Source: Dehalococcoidia bacterium (GTDB lineage: Bacteria; Chloroflexota; Dehalococcoidia; SM23-28-2; RBG-16-64-32). From it: a DNA stretch of 18,281 bases. The position numbers and the translations under genes were made by a program. The stretch covers positions 1 to 18,281 of the forward strand of contig JAUYGU010000135.1 in assembly GCA_030690405.1 (NCBI GenBank), read 5' to 3'. Below, piece by piece: positions 8,352 to 14,690 of this stretch (position 1 is the stretch's first letter; every line of letters begins with the position of its first letter). The notes under the pieces are model-generated. The model did no database searches, was not told where the DNA came from, and saw only the letters and a list, made by a program, of their open reading frames with translations.

Positions 8352-8844
8352 GATCGGCACTCGCGACCTTCGCAACGCTTTGGACCAGAACCGCCCCGGT
8401 GGCAACGAGGAGGCCGGTCGTCAGCAGGAGGTCCCCTATGCTGACAACCTTCGACCCGACTACCGGCACCTCGAGCACGAAGCGGTCGACCAGGCCGGGA
8501 AAGACCATCTGGTCCTCTGGCAGCAGGACTGACTTACTCCGCGGGATCGCATCTCCGAGGGCCACCGCATCAGCGATCTCCCGATCGCCGGCCGCCTCCA
8601 ACGCCTCGGGGCTTATCGGCATCAAACCACCGTTAGCGGCGATCGCTATGAAGTTGAGGAGGGCGCCGGCCGCGACAAGCCTTAGGCCGGGAACCCGAGC
8701 ATTAGCGATCGCGGCAAGAATCACGATCGGGTGAGTGGAGAGAAGGACGAGCCGGGTGAGAAGATCATGTGAGACTTGGACGCTCAGCAGTTGGAGGCCG
8801 AGCGCCCCGAACATGAAGAATTTGAAACGCAGTTGTCCTTCCAT
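8344..8844 (-). CDS. DUF5317 family membrane protein
   Basis: The 166-residue protein has hydrophobic stretches at about 8-24, 36-47, 55-70 and 128-152. The motif LLNFIAIAANGGLMPISPEAL is the signature of the DUF5317 family (usually LNxxVIxANGGxMP). Family members I know of are slightly longer and begin with an extra membrane helix that is missing here, so this copy may be N-terminally short or start elsewhere. The chosen ATG (8842-8844) has only a poor ribosome site and sits 15 nt beyond a GC-rich hairpin. It overlaps the receiver-like gene by 8 nt, which implies coupled translation. Function unknown; the neighbouring SARP-type regulator and micro-peptide suggest a role in sensing or handling a small molecule or peptide. 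Confidence 0.75.
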   Translation of the reverse strand: MEGQLRFKFFMFGALGLQLLSVQVSHDLLTRLVLLSTHPIVILAAIANARVPGLRLVAAGALLNFIAIAANGGLMPISPEALEAAGDREIADAVALGDAIPRSKSVLLPEDQMVFPGLVDRFVLEVPVVGSKVVSIGDLLLTTGLLVATGAVLVQSVAKVASADHG

Positions 8845-8859
8845 GGGATGATTGCTGGT

Positions 8860-8884
8860 GGGTGGGTGGGGTGCCCACCCACCC
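8860..8884. other. 11-bp GC-rich hairpin between micro-peptide gene and DUF5317 gene
   Basis: The plus strand reads GGGTGGGTGGG, loop GTG, CCCACCCACCC: a perfect 11-bp stem. It lies 6 nt after the micro-peptide stop and ~15 nt before the DUF5317 start, inside the presumed transcript. There is no T tract, so it is more likely an mRNA stabiliser or partial attenuator that lets the micro-peptide be expressed above the downstream genes. The plus strand left arm is also G-rich (runs of GGG). Confidence 0.7.
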
Positions 8885-8890
8885 GGTACA

Positions 8891-8989
8891 TTAGCCGCCG
8901 AACGACCAGGGCGCGCCAGCGGCCAGAGAAAGCGCGAGGAGAGCGGCGATCGTGAGAACCCCGCTCACCACAGCGAACGTCCTTCGCAT
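8891..8989 (-). CDS. 32-residue micro-peptide with secretion-signal features
   Basis: A short frame from ATG 8987-8989 to TAA 8891-8893. The ribosome binding site AAGGGAGGTGACCGCTA-ATG is near perfect (GGAGGTGA, 7 nt spacing), the best in the window, and argues strongly that this is a real gene. The peptide starts MRRTFAVVSG, has a hydrophobic core VLTIAALLALSLAAGA and ends PWSFGG. This is a Sec-signal-like layout (two Arg, ~16 apolar residues, AxA at 24-26), so cleavage would leave PWSFGG, although Pro at +1 is unfavourable for signal peptidase I. Alternatively it stays in the membrane as a one-helix peptide. It lies directly after the SARP/BTAD regulator gene with a possible activator site between them. 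I do not recognise the family. Confidence 0.7.
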   Translation of the reverse strand: MRRTFAVVSGVLTIAALLALSLAAGAPWSFGG

Positions 8990-9022
8990 TAGCGGTCACC
9001 TCCCTTCGACCCGGATGGATCG

Positions 9023-9054
9023 AGGCTAGGAGATGACTTCTCAAAGATTTCTTA
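9023..9054 (-). promoter_or_regulatory. SARP-type direct repeat and -10 element upstream of the micro-peptide gene
   Basis: On the minus strand two adjacent 11-mers, TAAGAAATCTT (9044-9054) and TGAGAAGTCAT (9033-9043), match at 8 of 11 positions, giving a direct repeat with a period of exactly 11 bp. Four nt further on is TAGCCT (9023-9028), a TAnnnT-type -10. The repeats occupy the -35 area and no good -35 exists at 17 bp. SARP (OmpR-like wHTH) activators are known to bind heptamer direct repeats spaced 11 bp just upstream of the -10. The adjacent gene encodes a protein with such a domain. Binding is an inference. Confidence 0.5.
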
Positions 9055-9085
9055 TGAACGGAGGGGGGCAGGGTGCTTAGGGTGG

Positions 9086-12000
9086 TCAGGCCGAACGCAT
9101 TAGTTCAACGATTTGGGGTGGAACCTCCACCCCAAGCTCTTGCAGGAACACGTCTGTGCAGCGCCGGTACAGGCGGAGCGACAGGCTCAGGTGCCCTGCT
9201 TCCCGGTGACACCGGATAAGTTCCTCCCACGCCGCTTCGTGGTAGGGATCGGCCTCCAATACGCGCTCACAGAGCCGTAGCACCTCGTCTCGGTGGCCCG
9301 ATCCCAGTGTCTCCCCGAGCAGCCTGCCGAGAGCCCACAGGTACTTGTCCTCTAGCTCGCTTCTCAATGATGAGGCCCAATCGGAATACACTTCCGGCGC
9401 AAAGCTCCCTCTGTATAAGGCCACTGCGCGCTTCAGAGTCCGAACCAGAGTCCGGGCCGGTGCCTCGCTGTCCTGGCATCTGCGAATCAGGGTCTGGAAA
9501 TCGAGGAAGTCAGATCGGAACTGGCCATTGGGATTGAGTGCGTAGCGGGGGCCATCACGTATCACGCATTCCGGGTATAAGGCGAGCCGGACCCTGTGGA
9601 GATTGGCATGGAAATAGCTGTTGCATTTCGCCGCAGGTAAGCCTGGCCACAACGCCTCGACAATCTCGTCCTTAAGAACCGGCCCACCCCGTGCACTGAG
9701 GAACAGCAACATCTCCTTGGCCTTGGTGGTCTCCCAGGCCACGTCGCTGACGGGTGTCCCGTCCAGGCGAACGGTGAACCCCCCGAGCGCATCGAGCTCA
9801 ACTGGAAGAAAGTTCGAATTCGCCCCAGTCCTCCTCGGTCTGGAGCGACCCGGCAGGTGAGGGAGCCAACTCGACAGCACTGCCTGTCCGCGACGCTTGG
9901 CCCATGCATATTGGAGCAGGGCCGCCTCCCCGATGGCGAGTGGAAGCACGAACCGGCCATGGCCAACTCTTTCGACAATGGCCGCCACGTCCTTGAGGCG
10001 CTCCAGCGCCTCAGACCTGAGACGCGCGCGGAACAGTGCGGACGCGAGCAAGAACTTTGCTCTAGCCGCCTCGACATCGCTCCCAATGCTGGAGAGAATC
10101 TCGTCCGCTTGCTTCAGGGTCCTGATGCTCAGAGCGACCCTTCCTTGATCGCGATAGATGCTGCCGAGGACCTCCAGGGCGATCGCCTCTTCCCGCGGGC
10201 TCCCGCACTCGCGGGCTTCAACGAGGGCCTGGCCCCCGATCGCCTCCGCCTCCTCCAGCTCGCCTCGAAGCCGTCTCAGGTCTGCCGCCCCCGTTAGCGC
10301 ATGTGCGTAAAGAGATCCCTCTCCAAGCTCCCTCGCTTTCGCGATCCCCTTCGCGTACGAGGCCTCGGCCTCCTTCAGCTTGAGCTGGTCCTTCAAGAGG
10401 TCGCCGAGCCCGATGAAGCAGTAGGCTTGGAGAGTACTACTTCCGTACTGACGGGAAAGCCTCAGACACTCCGAAAACGCGCGCAGTGCGCTTTCATGGT
10501 GCCCGTGCTGATGGTGCGATACACCCAGGTTGTTGAGAGCGCGAGCCAGCTGCTCCATATTTCCGAGCTTACGCCAGAGGACTTCTGCCTTTTCTAGCAG
10601 GCTGATCTCAGCCTCGACGCTTCCCCGGAAATGGTAGATGCCGGCCAGCTGGTTGTAGGCAAGGGCCTGGCTGTAGGTGTCACCTGTTGAAAGAAACCGG
10701 CGAAGAGCCCTCCTCAGGGACCTCTCCGCGGAGACATATGATCCCCTCATGATCTGCGCCACGCCCAGGTAGAGGCAGGCCTCTGCCGCGACGTCTGGAT
10801 CTGCCGCACTCCCAACCCCGGCCAGATCGAGAGCCTTCTTCCCCACTTTCACCGCCTCAGCTGGTTGGCCCTGGAATGCCAGAACGGCCGCCCTTATCGT
10901 CAGGGCCCTTGGTGATGACTGTACTTCTTCGGATGGTGATAGGAGCCTCAGCGCTGTCTCGGCATCACCCATTAGATAGGCTAGTTTGCTCCTGAAGAGA
11001 ACAAGGCTTGGCCGCTTCAGCAGCACCACCTCGGGCAGTCTGTCGATCCACGCGGCAAGCCGGTTCCACATCCCCCGGCGCAGTAAGTTTCCTGCGACCC
11101 TCTCCAGCAACTGTGCCAGTTCGCGCCATGCTTCAAGGTCAGCCAGGAGGTCGATACTGTGCTCCAGCTGCCCGCGGTGCTCTAAGACCTGGGAAGCTTC
11201 CAGCGACAGTTGCAGATGGCGGGCGGGCAACTGGCTGCGAAGGCGAGACGAGAGAAACTCCCGCATGAGCGGGTGGTACTCATAGGCGCTCCTGCGACCG
11301 GGTTGAGGCTGGACGAGGCTTCTGGCAGAGAGTTGTTGGAGGAGGCTAGCGGAGTCGGCGCGCTTGAGTAGCTCGTTGCAGTAGTCGTCGGTAAGCGAGG
11401 GCAAGACGCTCGTCTCGAGCATGAAGCGAGCCGTCGGAGCCGGCATGGCCCGGAGTATCTCGGCGGCGAAGTACCCATATACTGCTGGCCCTCCGCCCGA
11501 GATAGCCCAGTAGGGAAGGCCGCTGGCCCCGAGAAGGGACACACAAGCTGGCCAGCCGCGGGTCAGCCGGAGGAGTTCTTGCGCATCCTCGCTCCGGAAC
11601 GAGGAGCCAAGGACGAAGCGGAGGAAGGCAGCGACCTCGTCATAAGTGAACGCCAGCTCGTTGGAGTCGATGATCGAAGCCCGGCCTTGAGCCTGCAGTT
11701 TCGAGAGTTGCGGGACCTCCGGCTGCATCCTGGTCGAGATGATCAGATGAATTTCGCTTGGGAGTTCCTCAAGGAGGCGACTGAGGAGGTCGGACACTTC
11801 GTCACAGAGCGCCGCATTGTGAAAGTCGTCCAGGATCAGGAGGCAATAGCTTGAAGCTGCCGCTAGATCCTCAAGGCCCGCGCGAATCAGCTGATGGGGA
11901 CTGGGAGCCGACGAGTCGATGACGGCAGCATCGCCGTTGTGAAGGTCATCCTGTATGGCCTGCAACACTCGCAGCGCGAACCGGTTCGGGTCCGCGTCGT

Positions 12001-12208
12001 TCGCCCCCACCACACACCAGACGGCCGGCACCTCCAGCGCTTCGGTGAGCTGGGACAGCAGAGAAGTTTTCCCATACCCGGCCGGAGCTACCAAGAAGGT
12101 AGCCCGTCCAGCCAGGCAGCCTTCCAGTCGCTGGATGAGTCGCGGTCTCGGCAGCAGGGGTCTATCGGTCCAGGGTCGCACTAGCCTAGATTGTACGACC
12201 ATCATCAA
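9086..12208 (-). CDS. STAND-ATPase / TPR / SARP-BTAD transcriptional regulator
   Basis: 1040 residues. The N-terminus is a MalT/STAND-like NTPase: Walker A APAGYGKTS (41-49), Walker B LLILDDFH (D127, D128), sensor LIISTRMQPE. A winged-helix and sensor region follows, then a long TPR/superhelical array (~330-780; QLAGIYHFRGSVEAEISLLE and ALNNLGVSHHQHGHHESALR). The last 233 residues (808-1040) are an OmpR/PhoB-like winged helix (FTVRLDGTPVSDVAWETTKA, LKDEIVEALWPGL) plus a bacterial transcriptional activator domain (LRLCERVLEADPYHEAAWEE). The layout resembles AfsR/SARP proteins with the DNA-binding domain at the C-terminus. The TPR region would sense a ligand and ATP binding would gate oligomerisation. 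It probably controls the micro-peptide/DUF5317 unit downstream. The IS1595-type element is inserted 115 bp upstream of its start and may affect its promoter. Confidence 0.93.
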   Translation of the reverse strand: MMMVVQSRLVRPWTDRPLLPRPRLIQRLEGCLAGRATFLVAPAGYGKTSLLSQLTEALEVPAVWCVVGANDADPNRFALRVLQAIQDDLHNGDAAVIDSSAPSPHQLIRAGLEDLAAASSYCLLILDDFHNAALCDEVSDLLSRLLEELPSEIHLIISTRMQPEVPQLSKLQAQGRASIIDSNELAFTYDEVAAFLRFVLGSSFRSEDAQELLRLTRGWPACVSLLGASGLPYWAISGGGPAVYGYFAAEILRAMPAPTARFMLETSVLPSLTDDYCNELLKRADSASLLQQLSARSLVQPQPGRRSAYEYHPLMREFLSSRLRSQLPARHLQLSLEASQVLEHRGQLEHSIDLLADLEAWRELAQLLERVAGNLLRRGMWNRLAAWIDRLPEVVLLKRPSLVLFRSKLAYLMGDAETALRLLSPSEEVQSSPRALTIRAAVLAFQGQPAEAVKVGKKALDLAGVGSAADPDVAAEACLYLGVAQIMRGSYVSAERSLRRALRRFLSTGDTYSQALAYNQLAGIYHFRGSVEAEISLLEKAEVLWRKLGNMEQLARALNNLGVSHHQHGHHESALRAFSECLRLSRQYGSSTLQAYCFIGLGDLLKDQLKLKEAEASYAKGIAKARELGEGSLYAHALTGAADLRRLRGELEEAEAIGGQALVEARECGSPREEAIALEVLGSIYRDQGRVALSIRTLKQADEILSSIGSDVEAARAKFLLASALFRARLRSEALERLKDVAAIVERVGHGRFVLPLAIGEAALLQYAWAKRRGQAVLSSWLPHLPGRSRPRRTGANSNFLPVELDALGGFTVRLDGTPVSDVAWETTKAKEMLLFLSARGGPVLKDEIVEALWPGLPAAKCNSYFHANLHRVRLALYPECVIRDGPRYALNPNGQFRSDFLDFQTLIRRCQDSEAPARTLVRTLKRAVALYRGSFAPEVYSDWASSLRSELEDKYLWALGRLLGETLGSGHRDEVLRLCERVLEADPYHEAAWEELIRCHREAGHLSLSLRLYRRCTDVFLQELGVEVPPQIVELMRSA

Positions 12209-12315
12209 GGCTTCGTGCCAGTCCCTTTCACGTCCCAGACATAGGGATGCCTCTCCTTGAGACCAAGACCCTGATCAAAGGCTGCTAGCCCCCGGCCCCC
12301 GCCCGCAGTGCACTA

Positions 12316-12323
12316 ACAACCCT
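12316..12323. repeat. Left target-site duplication ACAACCCT
   Basis: Exact 8-bp direct repeat of 15475-15482, abutting the left inverted repeat. IS1595-family insertion typically duplicates 8 bp. Confidence 0.92.
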
Positions 12324-12349
12324 GGTAACTATCCCTTGACAGCACGTAC
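12324..12349 (+). repeat. Left terminal inverted repeat
   Basis: It begins GGTAACTAT and ends AGCACGTAC; both 9-mers are identical in the right end read on the opposite strand, and mismatches are confined to the middle (positions 10, 13, 15-17). It contains the -35 box of the transposase promoter. Confidence 0.9.
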
Positions 12350-12364
12350 GGAATCTGTTACTCT
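12336..12364 (+). promoter_or_regulatory. Transposase promoter inside and beside the left inverted repeat
   Basis: A consensus -35 TTGACA (12336-12341), a 17-bp spacer and TACTCT as -10 (12359-12364). The -35 is within the terminal repeat, so transposase bound to the end would be expected to repress its own gene. The ribosome site TAGGAG (12374-12379) lies 8 nt before the ATG at 12388. Confidence 0.6.
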
Positions 12365-12387
12365 TGTCTCAGATAGGAGTGTAGCAG

Positions 12388-13287
12388 ATGGACAGGTACA
12401 CGATACGGACCTTCAACCAGGACTTCCCCGACGATGACGCCTGCCTCGGCTTCGTCAAGGATTTGGTCTACCCGGACGGCATCATCTGTCGGACGTGCAA
12501 CGAAGTCCGGCCCCACGCTCGCTTGAGCAATCGCAAGGCCTACTCCTGCGACTACTGCGGCACCCACGTCTACCCATTGGCCGGGACGATCTTCGAGAAG
12601 TCCAGCACTTCCCTCAAGTCCTGGTTCTACGCGATGTTCCTGATCTCCTCTACCCGGTGCGGCATCTCCGCGAAGCAACTAGAGCGGGAGCTTGGCGTCA
12701 CCTACAAGCCGGCATGGCGGATGTTCAATCAGATCAGGAAGCTCATGGGCGACGACACCGGGATGCTCGGCGGCGAAGTGGAAATGGACGAAACCTATGT
12801 CGGTGGCAAGGAGAAGGGCGTCATGGGTCGCCCTGGCCGCAATTCCAAGAAGGTGCCGGTGTTCGGCATCGTTGAGCGCGGCGGGAAGGTCGCGGCTTTA
12901 GTGACGAAGGACGTAACCCGCGCGACGGTCATGCCGATCATCCTGTCGAAGGTGCTGCCGCGTTCCCTGATCTACACCGACGATTACAGGGTCTACAACC
13001 CGCTGAAGGCGAGCGGCTTCGGCCACAAGCGCATCGCCCACTCTCAGAAGGTGTACGTGATGGGGAACATCCACACGAACACGATAGAGGGCTTCTGGTC
13101 CCTGCTGAAGCGCAGCATCTCCGGGGTCTACCACTCCGTGAGCGCCAAGCACCTTCAGGACTACGTCAACGAGTTCACTTTCCGGTATAATCATCGCGCC
13201 GACCAGCGGGCAATGTTCCGCACGGTCGGACGCAACGTTAGGGGGGTCAGGAGCGGACGTTACGGACGCTACGCACCGATAAGATAG
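12388..13287 (+). CDS. IS1595-family DDE transposase
   Basis: 299 residues. The N-terminal zinc ribbon has CxxC pairs at C34/C37 and C54/C57, followed by the IS1595 hallmark YPLAGTIFEKSSTSLKSWF. A helix-turn-helix-like region follows (ISAKQLERELGVTYKPAWRM). The ISXO2-like catalytic core has D134 (EMDETYVGGKEKG), D198 (LIYTDDYRVYN) and E234 (HTNTIEGFWSLLKRS), then GVYHSVSAKHLQDYVNEF and a YNHR motif. Length and motif order are normal for the family and no frameshift is seen, so it is probably active. It cuts and pastes the element using the 26-bp ends and would create the observed 8-bp duplication. The start is supported by TAGGAG 8 nt upstream. Confidence 0.96.
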   Translation: MDRYTIRTFNQDFPDDDACLGFVKDLVYPDGIICRTCNEVRPHARLSNRKAYSCDYCGTHVYPLAGTIFEKSSTSLKSWFYAMFLISSTRCGISAKQLERELGVTYKPAWRMFNQIRKLMGDDTGMLGGEVEMDETYVGGKEKGVMGRPGRNSKKVPVFGIVERGGKVAALVTKDVTRATVMPIILSKVLPRSLIYTDDYRVYNPLKASGFGHKRIAHSQKVYVMGNIHTNTIEGFWSLLKRSISGVYHSVSAKHLQDYVNEFTFRYNHRADQRAMFRTVGRNVRGVRSGRYGRYAPIR

Positions 13288-13302
13288 CCCCAAACAAAAA
13301 CA

Positions 13303-13403
13303 CCATCCGCTGGTACCGGATGGGTTTCGGGGCACGACGGGTTGAGGCCGTCGCGTCGTCAGACATAAGCCTACAGCCTGCGCTGGCACATGTCCAGCGC
13401 GGG
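13303..13403. other. Three consecutive stem-loops between transposase and antitoxin genes
   Basis: Stem 1: CCATCCG/CGGATGG (13303-13309/13317-13323). Stem 2: CGACGG/CCGTCG (13335-13340/13348-13353). Stem 3: GCGCTGG/CCAGCGC (13380-13386/13394-13400), extendable outwards by T-G and two C-G pairs. Stem 1 may terminate the transposase transcript (weak GTTTC after it). Stem 3 ends just before the GGAAAGGA ribosome site of the antitoxin gene, where an autoregulatory operator would be expected. No separate promoter stands out. Confidence 0.5.
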
Positions 13404-13420
13404 TGGAAAGGACTGACGGC

Positions 13421-14113
13421 ATGACTAGTGTAAGTACCATTGACGACCGCTTTCGCACCGGTAAGGCGTACACTATTCGTCAAGCTGCGTATCTCGCAGA
13501 GGTGTCGCCAGGAACAGTCCGAAATTGGCTCTGGGGTTCGACCACTGCTTACGGCTATGAGATGGCGCCAGTCTTTGGCAGGAAGGACAAACCAGAGGAA
13601 GTTGCTCAGGTTTCCTTCCTCGAACTTTCTGAACTGATCGTCGCTGCTCGGTGGCGAAAGGGGCGCATTAAACTTCATCGGATTCGAGATGCGCATGACT
13701 TTGCTCGCACAGAATGGAATCTTCAGTACCCCTTCGCACACCTTAATCTAACCACTATCGGAGGACACATCCTGCGACGGTTTGAGGAAAAGTATCCAAG
13801 CGCGGGACCAAGTTTCGTTGTGCTTAGTTCGCCTAGCCAATATGTTCTTCCCGACTTCGTGCTAGATGAGCTGGCACAATTTGTGTACAACGAAGCCGAT
13901 CAATTCGCTGAACGGTGGTATCGGTATGGGCGAGAAATACCTGTGGTTGTCGATCCGCACTATGCCGGCGGCAAGCCCACGATTGCGGGTCGCGGAGTCA
14001 GCGTGGAGATACTCCACAAGCGCTGGAAGGCGGGCGAGAGTTTCAAGTCCATTGCGCGAGACTTCCGGCTAAAACAGGGAGACGTTGAAGCAGTGCTTCA
14101 AAAGGTTGCGTGA
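13421..14113 (+). CDS. HTH-DUF433 antitoxin (VapB45-like)
   Basis: 230 residues from the ATG at 13421, preferred over an upstream GTG at 13403 because GGAAAGGA lies 8 nt before the ATG. The N-terminus has a MerR/excisionase-like helix-turn-helix (YTIRQAAYLAEVSPGTVRNW). The C-terminal ~60 residues (IPVVVDPHYAGGKPTIAGRG then VSVEILHKRWKAGESFKSIARDF) are a DUF433 domain, the antitoxin module usually paired with PIN-like toxins. The middle part is not recognised. It overlaps the toxin gene by 4 nt (GTGA), as expected for a co-translated pair. It would neutralise the toxin and repress the operon, perhaps at the inverted repeats upstream. It is cargo of the IS1595-type element. Confidence 0.85.
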   Translation: MTSVSTIDDRFRTGKAYTIRQAAYLAEVSPGTVRNWLWGSTTAYGYEMAPVFGRKDKPEEVAQVSFLELSELIVAARWRKGRIKLHRIRDAHDFARTEWNLQYPFAHLNLTTIGGHILRRFEEKYPSAGPSFVVLSSPSQYVLPDFVLDELAQFVYNEADQFAERWYRYGREIPVVVDPHYAGGKPTIAGRGVSVEILHKRWKAGESFKSIARDFRLKQGDVEAVLQKVA

Positions 14114-14493
14114 GGTTCTTCTTTGACGAGGATACCGGGCGAGGGGTGCCCGATGCGTTGAACGCTGTGGGCATTGCCTGCGAGTACGTTTCCAAGAAAT
14201 TTCGAATCGAGAAGGGAACTCCCGACGAAGTCTGGATTCCCTACGCTGGCCAGAAGGGGCTGTTGGTTTTCTCCTGCAACAAAGGCATTCTTGATGCCGA
14301 AGCGCAGCGCCAAATGTGGATTGATAACGCCGTGGGCGGCGTGTTCCTGACGACTGGACAAGAAAGAAAGGCCGATGTGCTGCTACTGATATTGAGACGG
14401 CTTCCTTGGTTCCGAGAGATACATGAGGAGGCGACGCGACCGTTCGCTTACACGACGACGATCCAGGGCCGATGGAAGCGATTGAAGTTTTAG
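14110..14493 (+). CDS. PIN-like toxin, VapC45 type
   Basis: 127 residues with GTG start at 14110, inside the antitoxin stop (GTGA overlap). The pattern FFFDEDTGRGVPDALNAVG, then GTPDEVWIPYAGQKGLLVFS, NKGIL and a C-terminal ADVLLLILRRLPWFREI follows the PIN-like VapC45 family (FxDENLG... TPDxxWLxxxG... ITxD). PIN domains are metal-dependent ribonucleases. D6, D8 and D39 are present, but the acidic residue expected after the ITxD strand is N57 (FSCNKGIL), so activity may be reduced or the site may have shifted. Its stop overlaps by 3 nt the stop of a convergent small gene. The role is inferred as toxin of the transposon-borne pair, possibly promoting retention of the element. Confidence 0.82.
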   Translation: MRFFFDEDTGRGVPDALNAVGIACEYVSKKFRIEKGTPDEVWIPYAGQKGLLVFSCNKGILDAEAQRQMWIDNAVGGVFLTTGQERKADVLLLILRRLPWFREIHEEATRPFAYTTTIQGRWKRLKF

Positions 14494-14648
14494 CTGCGGT
14501 CGGGGGCCTTTCCCTTGACCGCCTTCTTTATCAGACGCGCTAACTCCCCGCGCTGATACGCCTTGTCCTGCATCTTCTCGATGCTCGGATCGCGTAACTG
14601 GCCAACCTGATATGAGGGCGGCAGGCGCTTTGTTGATTTCTTTCCCAC
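14490..14648 (-). CDS. 52-residue basic small protein, unknown
   Basis: Frame from GTG 14646-14648 to TAA 14490-14492. The peptide starts MGKKSTKRLPPSYQVGQLRD, followed by PSIEKMQDKAYQRGELARLI and a Lys-rich end KKAVKGKAPDRS. It looks like a real charged, helical protein rather than the random composition of the overlapping longer minus frame. It is divergent from the DUF3800 gene and converges on the toxin gene with a 3-4 nt stop overlap. TATACT (14655-14660, minus strand) lies only 6 nt before the GTG, which would give a nearly leaderless mRNA; AAGG just before the GTG is too close for a normal ribosome site. It could partner or antagonise DUF3800. Homologues must confirm it. Confidence 0.5.
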   Translation of the reverse strand: MGKKSTKRLPPSYQVGQLRDPSIEKMQDKAYQRGELARLIKKAVKGKAPDRS

Positions 14649-14662
14649 GCCTTAAGTATACT
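14633..14662 (+). promoter_or_regulatory. DUF3800 promoter with palindromic bidirectional -10
   Basis: TTGATT (14633-14638), an 18-bp spacer and TATACT (14657-14662), about 29 nt before the DUF3800 ATG. AAAGGGGGG (14672-14680) is the likely ribosome site. The -10 is part of the palindrome AGTATACT (14655-14662), so it also reads TATACT on the minus strand toward the 52-residue gene. Confidence 0.55.
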
Positions 14663-14690
14663 ACAGCCCTCAAAGGGGGGCTGATCGGTC

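Noticed and set aside
7750..8532. 260-codon plus-strand frame across the receiver-like gene
   Set aside because: It is antisense to two overlapping genes with better family support; the translation has no recognisable motif.
14383..14673. 96-codon minus-strand frame over the toxin gene end
   Set aside because: It overlaps the better-looking 52-residue frame in another phase, and its Ser/Arg/Pro-rich content suggests a shadow.
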